Below, piece by piece: positions 43,695 to 52,071 of a stretch of DNA of 64,000 bases. The notes below the pieces were generated by a model, which did no database searches, was not told the DNA's origin, and saw only the letters and a list, made by a program, of their open reading frames with translations. The position numbers and the translations under genes were made by a program. Source of the stretch: Faecalibacterium sp. An121 (GTDB taxonomy: Bacteria > Bacillota > Clostridia > Oscillospirales > Ruminococcaceae); contig NZ_NFLM01000001.1 of the NCBI RefSeq assembly GCF_002160915.1, forward strand, positions 124,001 through 188,000, given 5' to 3'. How positions within the stretch are numbered: position 1 is the stretch's first letter; each line of letters begins with the position of its first letter.

Positions 43695-44720
43695 ATGGCA
43701 CAGAACGATATCGGGATTGATCTGGGCACGACCACCATCATCATCGCGCAGGAGGGCAAGGGCGTGGTGCTCAACCAGCCCAGCGTGGTGGCGGTGGATA
43801 CCCGCAAAAAGACGGTGCTGGAGGTAGGGGACAAGGCCCTGGCCATGGTGGGCCGCACGCCCAACTACATTTCGGCCACCTTCCCGCTGAAGGACGGGGT
43901 CATCAGCGACCACACCATGACACGGGAGCTGATCTGCCGCTTTGTCAATGAGGTGTACAGCTCCCACATGGTCAAGCCCCGCGTGGCGGTGTGCGTGCCG
44001 GCGGCCATTACCGGCATCGAGAGCGACGCGGTGGTGGAAGCCGTGGTGGCGGCGGGCGCCCGTCAGGTATACCTGATCGACGAGCCCATCGCGGCAGCCC
44101 TGGGTTCGGGGCTGGATATCACCGTTCCCGACGGCCGGATGATCATTGACATCGGCGGCGGCACCACCGATATCGCGGTCCTCAGCCTGGGCGGCAAGGT
44201 CAAGGCCACCAGCGTGCGGGTGGCGGGCAACCACTACGACGACGAGATCCTCAAGCACGTGCGGGCCAAGTTCAACATCGCCATCGGCCAGCGCACCGCC
44301 GAGGAACTGAAAAAGCGGGTGGCCTGCTGCCCCCAGAAGACCGACTTTGACGAGACGATGGAGATCAAGGGCCGCAGCCTGCTGACCGGGCTGCCGGTGC
44401 GGGTCAATGTGTCCACCAGCGACCTGTATGAGCCGGTCATGATGCTCAGTGAGCAGATCGGCACCGCGGCCCACCAGGTGCTGGAAAAGACGCCCCCCGA
44501 GCTGGCCGGCGACATCTACAAGAACGGCGTCATGCTGACGGGCGGCGGCGCGCAGCTGCACGGCCTGCCCGAGTACCTCAGCCAGGAGCTGAAGGTGGAT
44601 GTGTACGTTTCCCCCGATCCGGTCAACTGCGTGGCCCTGGGCACCGCCATGAGCCTTTCGATGGGCGACAAGCTGGAGGTCGGCTTCACCGACGCGACCC
44701 CGCGGATCGGCCGCCGGTGA
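43695..44720 (+). CDS. mreB: MreB/Mbl-type actin-like protein
   Basis: A 341-residue bacterial actin homologue that polymerises on the inner membrane surface and guides cell-wall synthesis. Phosphate 1 motif DIGIDLGTTTIII, connect motif DEPIAAALGSG, phosphate 2 IIDIGGGTTDIAVLSLGG and the adenosine motif GVMLTGGGAQLHGL are all present. It lies far from mreCD at the window start, as MreB paralogues such as Mbl or MreBH do in Firmicutes; which paralogue it is cannot be settled here. It has its own promoter and appears monocistronic. Confidence 0.92.
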   Translation: MAQNDIGIDLGTTTIIIAQEGKGVVLNQPSVVAVDTRKKTVLEVGDKALAMVGRTPNYISATFPLKDGVISDHTMTRELICRFVNEVYSSHMVKPRVAVCVPAAITGIESDAVVEAVVAAGARQVYLIDEPIAAALGSGLDITVPDGRMIIDIGGGTTDIAVLSLGGKVKATSVRVAGNHYDDEILKHVRAKFNIAIGQRTAEELKKRVACCPQKTDFDETMEIKGRSLLTGLPVRVNVSTSDLYEPVMMLSEQIGTAAHQVLEKTPPELAGDIYKNGVMLTGGGAQLHGLPEYLSQELKVDVYVSPDPVNCVALGTAMSLSMGDKLEVGFTDATPRIGRR

Positions 44721-44730
44721 GAAAAGGCTG

Positions 44731-44759
44731 TTGAAATCCGCCAAAAAACCGGGTATAAT
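44731..44759 (+). promoter_or_regulatory. Promoter of the OadG-like and secreted protein genes
   Basis: TTGAAA (44731-44736), 17 bases, TATAAT (44754-44759). The start codon is about 45 bases further on. Confidence 0.82.
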
Positions 44760-44811
44760 GGGAAATAAATAAGATGACCGGCCCAATTTGGGCTGCAACA
44801 GGAGGATGAAC

Positions 44812-45150
44812 ATGGATACCAATACGATCATGATCTTGGTGATTCTGGCAGCGCTGCTCATTGCCTTTGTGGTGCTGCGCGGCCGCGGCAGCTCCAAAGC
44901 CCGCTCCGATTTTTCCGCCCCCACCGCCCCGCTGCCCGAGTCGATGCCCGCAGCCCCGGCTGCGCCGGCTGCTCCCGCCGCGGCGTCCGCGCCCCAGGTG
45001 GAGGCCGGCATCCCTCCTGAAGTGGTGGCAGCCATCACAGCGGCCATCTATGCCATGGGCAGCGGCCGGTATGTGCTGAAAGCTGTCCGCCGCGCCGACC
45101 GCTCGGTGTGGGCCCAGGCGGGCGCCGCCGACGTCACCGCACCTTTCTGA
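44812..45150 (+). CDS. OadG-like small membrane protein
   Basis: A 112-residue protein with an N-terminal membrane helix (TIMILVILAALLIAFVVL), a Pro/Ala-rich linker (40-65) and a C-terminal segment IPPEVVAAITAAIYAMGSGRYVLKAVRR that matches the end of oxaloacetate decarboxylase gamma-type subunits. Such subunits belong to sodium-pumping biotin-dependent decarboxylases, but no alpha or beta subunit or biotin carrier is in the window, so this could be an orphan or a paralogue with another job. ATG 44812 lies 6 bases after GGAGG; an ATG at 44806 touches that RBS. Confidence 0.65.
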   Translation: MDTNTIMILVILAALLIAFVVLRGRGSSKARSDFSAPTAPLPESMPAAPAAPAAPAAASAPQVEAGIPPEVVAAITAAIYAMGSGRYVLKAVRRADRSVWAQAGAADVTAPF

Positions 45151-45174
45151 GAGTGCCTGTGAGGAGGAACTGTC

Positions 45175-45855
45175 ATGAAAACAAAAAAGAAACTTGCGTC
45201 TGTTGTGCTGGCGGCAGCCATTGCGGCGGCTGCTTCCGTGCCGGCCTGGGCTACCGAGAGCTTCGATCTTTCGGTGTTCCAGGGGATCGAAGGCATCACG
45301 GCGGAACAGCAGAGCATAAAGGTGGATGACACCATGGTGTCAGGCGCCATCGTGTGGCCGACTTCCTATTTACAGACGGCCAACGACGAGCAGCCGGTGG
45401 GAACGGTCAGGGTATATCCCATGGTGGAATCGCTGCAGGACGGGGACTATATGGCGTTTATCTTCTGCTGCTATCCGGAAGAAGGGACCAGTCCGCTCTT
45501 TTATGAGGCGGAGCTGGACATCGCCGGTGTGACCCATACGCTGGAGACAGCCCCCAGTATGATGGACCTGGCGCTCAGTGAGGGAGCGCGCAGCTCCGTT
45601 ACTTCCCCTCTGACCCGGGACAGCCTGACCATGCTCCAAAGCCTGGCAGAGCATCGGGACGAGGAGATCCGCGGCCGGCTGAGAGGCATGCCGGATATCC
45701 GGCAGATGTATACCACCGGCAGCAAAGAGGATGTCGTGATGGAATTTGTCCTGACCCAGGAGGATAAGGATACCCTCATCGATTTCTACAACCGCTTCGG
45801 GATGGCCGGCGGCTTGCGGGAGGACAATCTGCGGGTGATTTTTGGCGAAGAATAA
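45175..45855 (+). CDS. Secreted hypothetical protein
   Basis: A 226-residue exported protein. A clear signal peptide (KKKLASVVLAAAIAAAASVP, cleaved after AWA near residue 26) leads to a soluble domain without cysteine pairs or repeats. The mature part has hydrophobic strands (GDYMAFIFCCYPEEG) and a helical C-terminal half. No family recognised. It follows the OadG-like gene by 24 bases with a GAGGAGG ribosome binding site, so the two share a transcript. No lipobox or cell-wall anchor is visible, so release into the medium is likely. Confidence 0.65.
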   Translation: MKTKKKLASVVLAAAIAAAASVPAWATESFDLSVFQGIEGITAEQQSIKVDDTMVSGAIVWPTSYLQTANDEQPVGTVRVYPMVESLQDGDYMAFIFCCYPEEGTSPLFYEAELDIAGVTHTLETAPSMMDLALSEGARSSVTSPLTRDSLTMLQSLAEHRDEEIRGRLRGMPDIRQMYTTGSKEDVVMEFVLTQEDKDTLIDFYNRFGMAGGLREDNLRVIFGEE

Positions 45856-45878
45856 ACCGTAACAGTTGGACCGCTATG

Positions 45879-45912
45879 GCCCGACCTCCGGTACAGGAGG
45901 CCGGGCTTTTTT
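45879..45912 (+). terminator. Terminator of the secreted-protein transcript
   Basis: GCCCGACCTCC and GGAGGCCGGGC (10 of 11 bp, 6-base loop), then a T-run. Confidence 0.88.
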
Positions 45913-45936
45913 GCGGGGCCAGTTGCCCGCCTTTAC

Positions 45937-45965
45937 TTTAAATAGAGGCCGGTTTGTGGTATACT
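45937..45965 (+). promoter_or_regulatory. Promoter of pcrA
   Basis: TTTAAA (45937-45942), 17 bases, TATACT (45960-45965), with TG-G before the -10 (extended -10). Confidence 0.68.
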
Positions 45966-45996
45966 GTAAAAAGATTTTGTAGGACAGGAGAAGCAC

Positions 45997-48507
45997 ATGG
46001 CAAAGGATATACAGACCGAATTTTGTACTTTGCGGGATACATTCATAGAAAAGCAGTTCGGCCGGCTGAATGAGATGCAGCGGCAGGCCGTTTTTACCAC
46101 CAGCGGCCCCCTGCTGATTTTGGCAGGAGCGGGCAGCGGCAAGACCACCGTGCTGGTCAACCGGATCGCCAGCTTGATCCGGTTCGGCAGCGCCCACGGT
46201 TCGAACTGGACCCCCCGTCCCGCCACCGACGAGGACGTGCGGGCCCTGCGCACCGCCATCATGACCGGCACCGATGTGCCCCTGTGGCTGGACGAGATGC
46301 TGCGCAAGGACCCGCCCCACAGCTGGAACATCATGGCCATCACCTTTACCAACAAGGCCGCCGGCGAGCTGAAAGCCCGCCTGCGCGCCATGCTGGGGGA
46401 TGAAGAAGGGGATGAGGTGTTCGCCTCCACCTTCCACTCGGCCTGTGTGCGCATCCTGCGCCGCTATGCCGAGGAACTGGGCTGGCCCCGCAGCTTTACC
46501 ATCTACGATACCGACGACGCCCAGCGGGTGATGAAGGCCCTGTATAAAGAGCAGGGCGTGGACGATAAGCTCCTGCCGGTCAAATCGGCCCTGGGGCAGA
46601 TCGGCCGCTGGAAGGATCAGCTGATCGCCCCCGCCGATGCCGTCCGGGACAGCGCCGGCAAGACCAAGGCGGAGATCGCCGCCAGGCTGTACGGCCTGTA
46701 CGAAAAGCGGCTGCGGGAGGCCGGCGCCTTCGACTTTGACGGGCTGATCTACTACACCGTCCGGCTGCTGCAGGAGCATCAGGAGGCCCGGGAGTACTAC
46801 CAGAACCGCTACCGCTACCTTTTGGTGGACGAGTACCAGGACACCAGTGTGGCGCAGTTCCGTCTGGTCAGCCTGCTGACCGGCCCCGACCGCAACATCT
46901 GCGTGGTGGGCGACGACGACCAGAGCATCTACCGCTTCCGGGGCGCCACCATCGAGAATATCCTCAACTTTGAACGGTATTACCCCGGGGCCAAGGTGAT
47001 CCGGCTGGAACAGAACTACCGCTCCACATCCAACATCCTGGACGCGGCCAACTGCGTCATCCGCCACAACACCGAGCGCAAGGGCAAGACCCTTTGGACC
47101 AAGAACGCCGAGGGCGCCCCGGTGCACGTTTACCAGGCCGAGGATGAGCAGGATGAGGCCGCCCATATCGCCGAGGTGATCGGCCAGCATCTGCGCCAGG
47201 GCGGGCATCTGTCGGATCATGCCATCCTCTACCGGATGAACGCGCAGTCGGCCCCCATCGAAAACTACTTCACCCGTGCGGGTATCCCCCACAAGATCGT
47301 GGGAGGCCAGCGGTTCAACGACCGCAAGGAGGTCAAGGACATCCATTCGTATATGTCCATCGTGGCCAATCCCCGGGACGATGTGCGCCTGCGCCGGATC
47401 ATCAACGAGCCGGCCCGGAAGATCGGCGCGTCCACCGTGGATACCATCGCGGAACTGGCCGCCCAGGAGGGCGTGGGGATGATGGATATCATCAGCCGGG
47501 CCGATGAATACGCCCGGCTCAGCCGTGCGGTGGCGCCCCTGCTCAAATTCTGGCAGATGTACCGCCAGCTGCAGGACGCTCTGGACACCTGTCCGCTGGA
47601 CCTCTTTGCCCAGAAGCTGATCGACCTGACCGGCTACCGGGCCATGCTGGAACAGCAGGCCGCCCAGGGCCATGAGGATGCCCAGGACCGGCTGCAAAAC
47701 CTGGGCCAGCTGGTGAACAACGTCAAAAACTACTGCGACACCCGGGGGGTGGATGCCAGCCTGGAGGGCTATCTGGAGGAGATCGCCCTGATCAGCGACA
47801 TCGACAGCTACAACGCCGACGCCGACCAGGTGGTGCTGATGACCATCCACTCGGCCAAGGGCCTGGAGTTCCCCTATGTGTTCCTGGTAGGCATGGAGGA
47901 GGGGATCTTCCCCAGTGAGATGAGCCGTTATTCCGAGGAGGATCTGGAGGAGGAGCGCCGCCTGGCTTACGTGGGCATCACCCGGGCCAAGCAGGAACTG
48001 TATATTTCCCACAGCGCCACCCGGATGCTGTACGGCCGCACCTGCCGCAATGAGCCCAGCCGCTTTTTGAATGAGATCGAGCCGGAATACCTGGAGACCA
48101 CCCGCAGCCCCGCCCTGGACCGTCCGATGCGCGCCGGCTGGGGGGGCGGTATGGGAGCTTCGGTGCCCGGCGGGGCCTCGGGCTATTCCGGGCCGTCGGG
48201 CTATGGCCGGGCCGCCTCGTCCGGCCGCACGGCCTACCTGGACCGGGAATACAACGCCGCCGGCCGGCGGACTGCCTTCCCGGGAGGCGCGGGCATCAGC
48301 CGCCCGGCCCCCGCGCCCCGTCCGGCTGCTCCGGCCAAGAGCTACCAGCCGGGGGATGTGGTGATGCACAAGGTGTTTGGCCGGGGCGTGGTCACCCGGG
48401 TCACCCCGGCGGCGGGGGACTTTATCGTGGAGATCCGTTTCGACAAGGTGGGCGTCAAAAAGACCATGGCCAACTACGCCCCCCTGACCAAAGTTTCGGA
48501 GGGATGA
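45997..48507 (+). CDS. pcrA: UvrD/PcrA-type ATP-dependent DNA helicase
   Basis: An 836-residue superfamily 1A 3'-5' helicase for nucleotide excision repair, transcription-coupled repair and replication restart. Motifs: LNEMQRQAV (Q motif), Walker A AGAGSGKT (43-50), TFTNKAAGELKAR (Ia), LVDEYQDTS (II), GDDDQSIYRFRGA (III), LEQNYRST (IV), TIHSAKGLEF (V) and YVGITRAK (VI). An insertion of about 55 residues between motifs Q/I and Ia is longer than usual. The C-terminal region is Gly/Arg-rich and ends in a Tudor-like PcrA domain (GDVVMHKVFGRGVV), which contacts RNA polymerase. thyX follows in 3 bases. Confidence 0.95.
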   Translation: MAKDIQTEFCTLRDTFIEKQFGRLNEMQRQAVFTTSGPLLILAGAGSGKTTVLVNRIASLIRFGSAHGSNWTPRPATDEDVRALRTAIMTGTDVPLWLDEMLRKDPPHSWNIMAITFTNKAAGELKARLRAMLGDEEGDEVFASTFHSACVRILRRYAEELGWPRSFTIYDTDDAQRVMKALYKEQGVDDKLLPVKSALGQIGRWKDQLIAPADAVRDSAGKTKAEIAARLYGLYEKRLREAGAFDFDGLIYYTVRLLQEHQEAREYYQNRYRYLLVDEYQDTSVAQFRLVSLLTGPDRNICVVGDDDQSIYRFRGATIENILNFERYYPGAKVIRLEQNYRSTSNILDAANCVIRHNTERKGKTLWTKNAEGAPVHVYQAEDEQDEAAHIAEVIGQHLRQGGHLSDHAILYRMNAQSAPIENYFTRAGIPHKIVGGQRFNDRKEVKDIHSYMSIVANPRDDVRLRRIINEPARKIGASTVDTIAELAAQEGVGMMDIISRADEYARLSRAVAPLLKFWQMYRQLQDALDTCPLDLFAQKLIDLTGYRAMLEQQAAQGHEDAQDRLQNLGQLVNNVKNYCDTRGVDASLEGYLEEIALISDIDSYNADADQVVLMTIHSAKGLEFPYVFLVGMEEGIFPSEMSRYSEEDLEEERRLAYVGITRAKQELYISHSATRMLYGRTCRNEPSRFLNEIEPEYLETTRSPALDRPMRAGWGGGMGASVPGGASGYSGPSGYGRAASSGRTAYLDREYNAAGRRTAFPGGAGISRPAPAPRPAAPAKSYQPGDVVMHKVFGRGVVTRVTPAAGDFIVEIRFDKVGVKKTMANYAPLTKVSEG

Positions 48508-48510
48508 GGA

Positions 48511-49293
48511 ATGATGACAGTTCGACTGATCGCATATACGCCCGACCCGGAGCGTGTGGTGGCCGCTGCGGCCAAACTCTGCTACTCCGACAGCCATATC
48601 CCCGACCTGCTGGAAGGGCTGGATGAAGAAAAGACCGCCCGCTTTCTGGATATGCTCAGCGACCTGGGCCACGCCAGCCCCATCGAGCACGCCAGCTTTA
48701 CATTTGGCATCGAGGGGGTCAGCCGGTCGCTGCTGGCCCAGATCACACGGCACCGGATCGCTTCCTTCAGCGTCCAGAGCCAGCGGTATGTCCGGCTGGA
48801 CGATTTCCGCTATGTGGTGCCCCCCGCCATCGAGGCGGTGCCCGAGGCCAAAGCGGCCTTCCTGGCCAGCATGGAGGAGGATGCACGCCGCTATCTGGAC
48901 CTGGCCCGCAAACTGGAGGAGGGCCACACCGCCCGTCTGATGGCCGAGGGCGTGCCCGAAAAGGAAGCCCGCCGCAAGGCCGAAAAGATGGCCAACGAGG
49001 ACGCCCGCTTTGTGCTGCCCAATGCCTGTGAGACCAAGATGGTGGTGACCATGAACGCCCGCAGCCTGCACAACTTTTTCCGCCTGCGCTGCTGCGAGCG
49101 CGCCCAGTGGGAGATACGGGCCCTGGCCGACGAGATGCTGCGGCTGGTGTATCCCCTGGCGCCCCACCTGTTCCGGACGGCGGGGCCCGGCTGCCTGAGC
49201 GGCCCCTGCCCCGAAGGCAAGATGTGCTGCGGCCGGCCGGGAGAGGTGCGGGAGAAATACCGGGCTCTGTGCAAAGGCGGTGAGGACGCATGA
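48511..49293 (+). CDS. thyX: FAD-dependent thymidylate synthase ThyX
   Basis: A 260-residue flavoenzyme that makes dTMP from dUMP with methylenetetrahydrofolate and NAD(P)H, releasing tetrahydrofolate. The ThyX motif is intact: R80-H-R82 ... S85 ... S90-x-R92. The SPIEHASFTF segment and the late NACETKMVVTMNARSLHNFF region complete the active site. A cysteine-rich end (CLSGPCPEGKMCCGRP) is an extension not universal in the family. It overlaps tmk by 4 bases. No thyA is in the window. Confidence 0.96.
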   Translation: MMTVRLIAYTPDPERVVAAAAKLCYSDSHIPDLLEGLDEEKTARFLDMLSDLGHASPIEHASFTFGIEGVSRSLLAQITRHRIASFSVQSQRYVRLDDFRYVVPPAIEAVPEAKAAFLASMEEDARRYLDLARKLEEGHTARLMAEGVPEKEARRKAEKMANEDARFVLPNACETKMVVTMNARSLHNFFRLRCCERAQWEIRALADEMLRLVYPLAPHLFRTAGPGCLSGPCPEGKMCCGRPGEVREKYRALCKGGEDA

Positions 49294-49991
49294 GGAATTC
49301 TTCCCAGGAAGGGCGGGGACGCCTGCTGGTGATCGAGGGGCTGGACGGCAGCGGCAAAGCCACCCAGGCCAGGATGCTGGCCGAAACCCTGACTAGGGAA
49401 GGGCTGCCGGTGCGGCAGATCAGCTTCCCCAACTACGAAAGCGAGTCCTCGGCCCTGGTGCGGATGTATCTGGGCGGGCAGTTCGGCGATAAGCCCGACG
49501 ATGTCAACGCCTATGCGGCGTCCAGCTTTTTTGCGGTGGACCGCTATGCCAGCTACAAGACCGACTGGGGCGCGTTTTATCACAGCGGCGGCATCCTGAT
49601 CGCCGACCGCTACACCACGTCCAACGGGGCCCATCAGTGTTCCAAGCTGCCCCGGGACCAGTGGGACGGCTATCTCGGATGGCTGTTCGACTACGAATAC
49701 CGGCTGCTGGGGCTGCCCGCCCCCGACCTGGTGATCTACCTGCGGGTGGACCCCATGGTCAGCCAGCGGCTGATGACCGGCCGCTACCACGGAGACGAGA
49801 GCAAGAAGGATATCCAGGAGCGGGATCTGGAGTACATGGAGCGCAGCCGCCAGGCTGCCGAATACTGCGCCCAAAAGCTGGGCTGGGAGATCCTGGAGTG
49901 CACTACGGCGGCGGGCCGGATGCGCCCGGCGGACCACATCAGCTGGGAAGTGCGGGCCCTGGCCGGCCAGATCCTGGGGCAGGAAAAATAA
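49290..49991 (+). CDS. tmk: Thymidylate kinase
   Basis: A 233-residue P-loop kinase that phosphorylates dTMP to dTDP. P-loop VIEGLDGSGKATQ, the DR(Y) motif ADRYTTSN, and the LID-like region YHGDESKKDIQE are visible; it belongs to the dTMP kinase-like branch that is somewhat larger than E. coli Tmk (213) and has a longer middle. The ATGA overlap with thyX places two consecutive steps of dTTP synthesis under coupled translation. A role as a related nucleoside monophosphate kinase is less likely. Confidence 0.87.
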   Translation: MRNSSQEGRGRLLVIEGLDGSGKATQARMLAETLTREGLPVRQISFPNYESESSALVRMYLGGQFGDKPDDVNAYAASSFFAVDRYASYKTDWGAFYHSGGILIADRYTTSNGAHQCSKLPRDQWDGYLGWLFDYEYRLLGLPAPDLVIYLRVDPMVSQRLMTGRYHGDESKKDIQERDLEYMERSRQAAEYCAQKLGWEILECTTAAGRMRPADHISWEVRALAGQILGQEK

Positions 49992-50031
49992 TACAGATGC
50001 AAGCAAGAACGAAAAAGGGGGTATCTTAAAG

Positions 50032-50844
50032 ATGTTTCGCCTGATGGGACCGTCCGACCTGGCGGCCATGGAACAGCTGTGGACCGCCCAGTGGGACGAA
50101 CCGGCCCAGGCCGCCCGGCGTGCGGTGCTGCAGTTTGCCGGGCAGGAGAACGCCTATGTGGCGGCGGAAGGGGACGCGGTGCAGGCCATGGTCCTGGCGG
50201 TGCCGGTCACCCTGCAGGGCCGCCGCGGCTGTTACCTGTGCGGCCTGTGCGCCCGGGACACGGCCCTGGCTGCGGGTCTCGTGGACTATGCCTGCGATCA
50301 GCAGAGCCGTCAGGGGGCGGTCTTTTTTGCGGCGGCCCCCGGCGCGGGCCAGACCGCCTTTTACATCTCCCGCGGGTTCCAGCGGGCCTTCGGGCTGCGC
50401 TGCCTCACCCGGGAGGTGCGCCGCAATCTGTGGAGCCAGGCCGAGTTTGATGCGGTCACCGCCAAGCGCCTGTGCGAGCTGCGCCGCCAATACTGTCCCG
50501 ACTGCGTGGAGCTGGACGCTGCACGGATGTCGGTGGTGCTGGGGGACTTGTACAGCCGCGGGGTGACCATTGTGTCCAACGCCCATGGCTATGGCCTGTA
50601 TTTCCGCAAGGATGACACCCTCTTTTTCATCGAGCTGATGGCCGACGACGACCGCGCCGCCGAGGTGCTGATGGAGGCCGCCCGTGAGAAGGAGTCGGTG
50701 GTGGAACGGGCCGTCATCACGGTGGGGGAGGCCCAGCCCCTGTTTTTGGGAGAGGGCAGCCGCCAGGAATACGGCATGATCCGTTTTGTGGGCGCTCCCT
50801 TTGACGTGAGCGGGAGTTATATGCGCCTGATGCTTGAAAACTGA
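50032..50844 (+). CDS. GNAT-like acetyltransferase, two-domain
   Basis: A 270-residue protein with an N-terminal GNAT-like half (MFRLMGPSDLAAMEQLWTAQW, VVLAVPVTLQGRRGCYLCGLCARDTALAAGLVDYA) and a second half that also looks GNAT-derived (DLYSRGVTIVSNAHGYGLYFRKDD). The usual acetyl-CoA loop is poorly kept. It resembles the tandem-GNAT proteins of Firmicutes whose substrates are unknown. GGGGG with weak RBS lies upstream. The neighbours (tmk before, mltG after) do not suggest a pathway. Confidence 0.65.
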   Translation: MFRLMGPSDLAAMEQLWTAQWDEPAQAARRAVLQFAGQENAYVAAEGDAVQAMVLAVPVTLQGRRGCYLCGLCARDTALAAGLVDYACDQQSRQGAVFFAAAPGAGQTAFYISRGFQRAFGLRCLTREVRRNLWSQAEFDAVTAKRLCELRRQYCPDCVELDAARMSVVLGDLYSRGVTIVSNAHGYGLYFRKDDTLFFIELMADDDRAAEVLMEAAREKESVVERAVITVGEAQPLFLGEGSRQEYGMIRFVGAPFDVSGSYMRLMLEN

Positions 50845-50861
50845 CCGGAAGGAAAACCTGT

Positions 50862-52001
50862 ATGAAGGAAGCGAAAAAAAGCAAACACACCGCCCCTGCC
50901 TCCAAACACACCCTGCGCTGGGTGTTGCTGGCGCTGCTGGCCGTGCTGGTGCTGGGAGCGGGGGCCGTGGGGCTTTTGCTGCGCCGGGAGATGACCGGCG
51001 CCGGGGCTACCGGCCAGACCGTCACCGTGACGGTGGAACAGGGCAGCGGGGTGGCCGCCATCGCCCGGGATTTGCAGCAGGCAGGGGTGATCCGCTTTCC
51101 CCGGCTGTTCCGCTGGTATGTGGGACAGCAGGGTGCGGCCGGCAGCCTGCAGTATGGCACTTTTGAGCTGGAGCAGGGCGCTTCCTACGACCAGCTGATC
51201 CAGGCGCTGTCCGTATATGCCGCCGCCGAGACCACCCGCCTGACCTTCCCGGAGGGGACCACCGCCATTGCCATCGCACAGCAGATGGAGCAGGCTGGCC
51301 TGTGCACCGCCGAGGAATTCCTGCAGGAGGCAAACGAGGGGGATTTCAGCGAGTTTACCTTCTGGCAATACCTGCCCACCGACCAGGAGGCCCCCGACCG
51401 CTTTATGAAGTGCGAGGGGTATCTGTTTCCCGACACCTACGAGTTCCTCAACGACGGGACCGTCCATGACTATGTGGCCACCTTCTATGCGCGCTTTGAC
51501 CAGATGATCACCCCGGACATCTACGAGGCGCTGGAACAGCAGGGGATGACCCTGCACCAGCTGGTCACCCTGGCTTCCTTCGTCCAGGAGGAGGCGGGCA
51601 ACGACCAGGACAGCAACGTGGCCCAGGTGTTCCGCAATCGGCTGGCCCCCGATTCGCCCTACCCCCGGCTGGAGAGCAACGTCTCCAGCTACATCCAGAG
51701 CGATGAGGACAACAACTACCTGTGGAACTGGGTGGCCCCGTGGTATGGTGGCTGGGACGAGATCCCCGCCAACATCCTGGCGGCCTACGACACTTACAGC
51801 TGCGCCGGGCTGCCGGCGGGGCCTGTGTCCAACCCCGGCCTCGCAGCCATCCAGGCCGCGCTGGACCCCCAGCCCGACCCCGAGGTCCAGGATGCCTATT
51901 TCTTTGTCACCGACCTGACCGGCCGCTACTATTACGCCCAGACCCTGGAACAGCACCAGGCCAACGTCCGGGCGGCCCGCGCGGTCAACAACAGCCTTTG
52001 A
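50862..52001 (+). CDS. mltG: Endolytic murein transglycosylase MltG
   Basis: A 379-residue membrane-anchored lytic transglycosylase that ends nascent glycan strands. A basic start, one membrane helix (about 18-42), a LysM-like region (VTVEQGSGVAAIARDLQQAGV) and the catalytic YceG domain: YLFPDTYEF, the TLASFVQEEAGND helix carrying the active-site glutamate region (around residue 243), and QVFRNRLA. Conserved end: FVTDLTGRYYYAQTLEQHQ. It fits with PBP2 and MreCD in this window as a cell-wall growth function. The U32 peptidase gene follows after 70 bases, as in many Firmicutes. Confidence 0.93.
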   Translation: MKEAKKSKHTAPASKHTLRWVLLALLAVLVLGAGAVGLLLRREMTGAGATGQTVTVTVEQGSGVAAIARDLQQAGVIRFPRLFRWYVGQQGAAGSLQYGTFELEQGASYDQLIQALSVYAAAETTRLTFPEGTTAIAIAQQMEQAGLCTAEEFLQEANEGDFSEFTFWQYLPTDQEAPDRFMKCEGYLFPDTYEFLNDGTVHDYVATFYARFDQMITPDIYEALEQQGMTLHQLVTLASFVQEEAGNDQDSNVAQVFRNRLAPDSPYPRLESNVSSYIQSDEDNNYLWNWVAPWYGGWDEIPANILAAYDTYSCAGLPAGPVSNPGLAAIQAALDPQPDPEVQDAYFFVTDLTGRYYYAQTLEQHQANVRAARAVNNSL

Positions 52002-52071
52002 ACCACATCCACAACAAGGGGGCAGGCCCGGCGCCCGGGCCCGCCCCTTTTGACGTATGGGAGGAAACATC

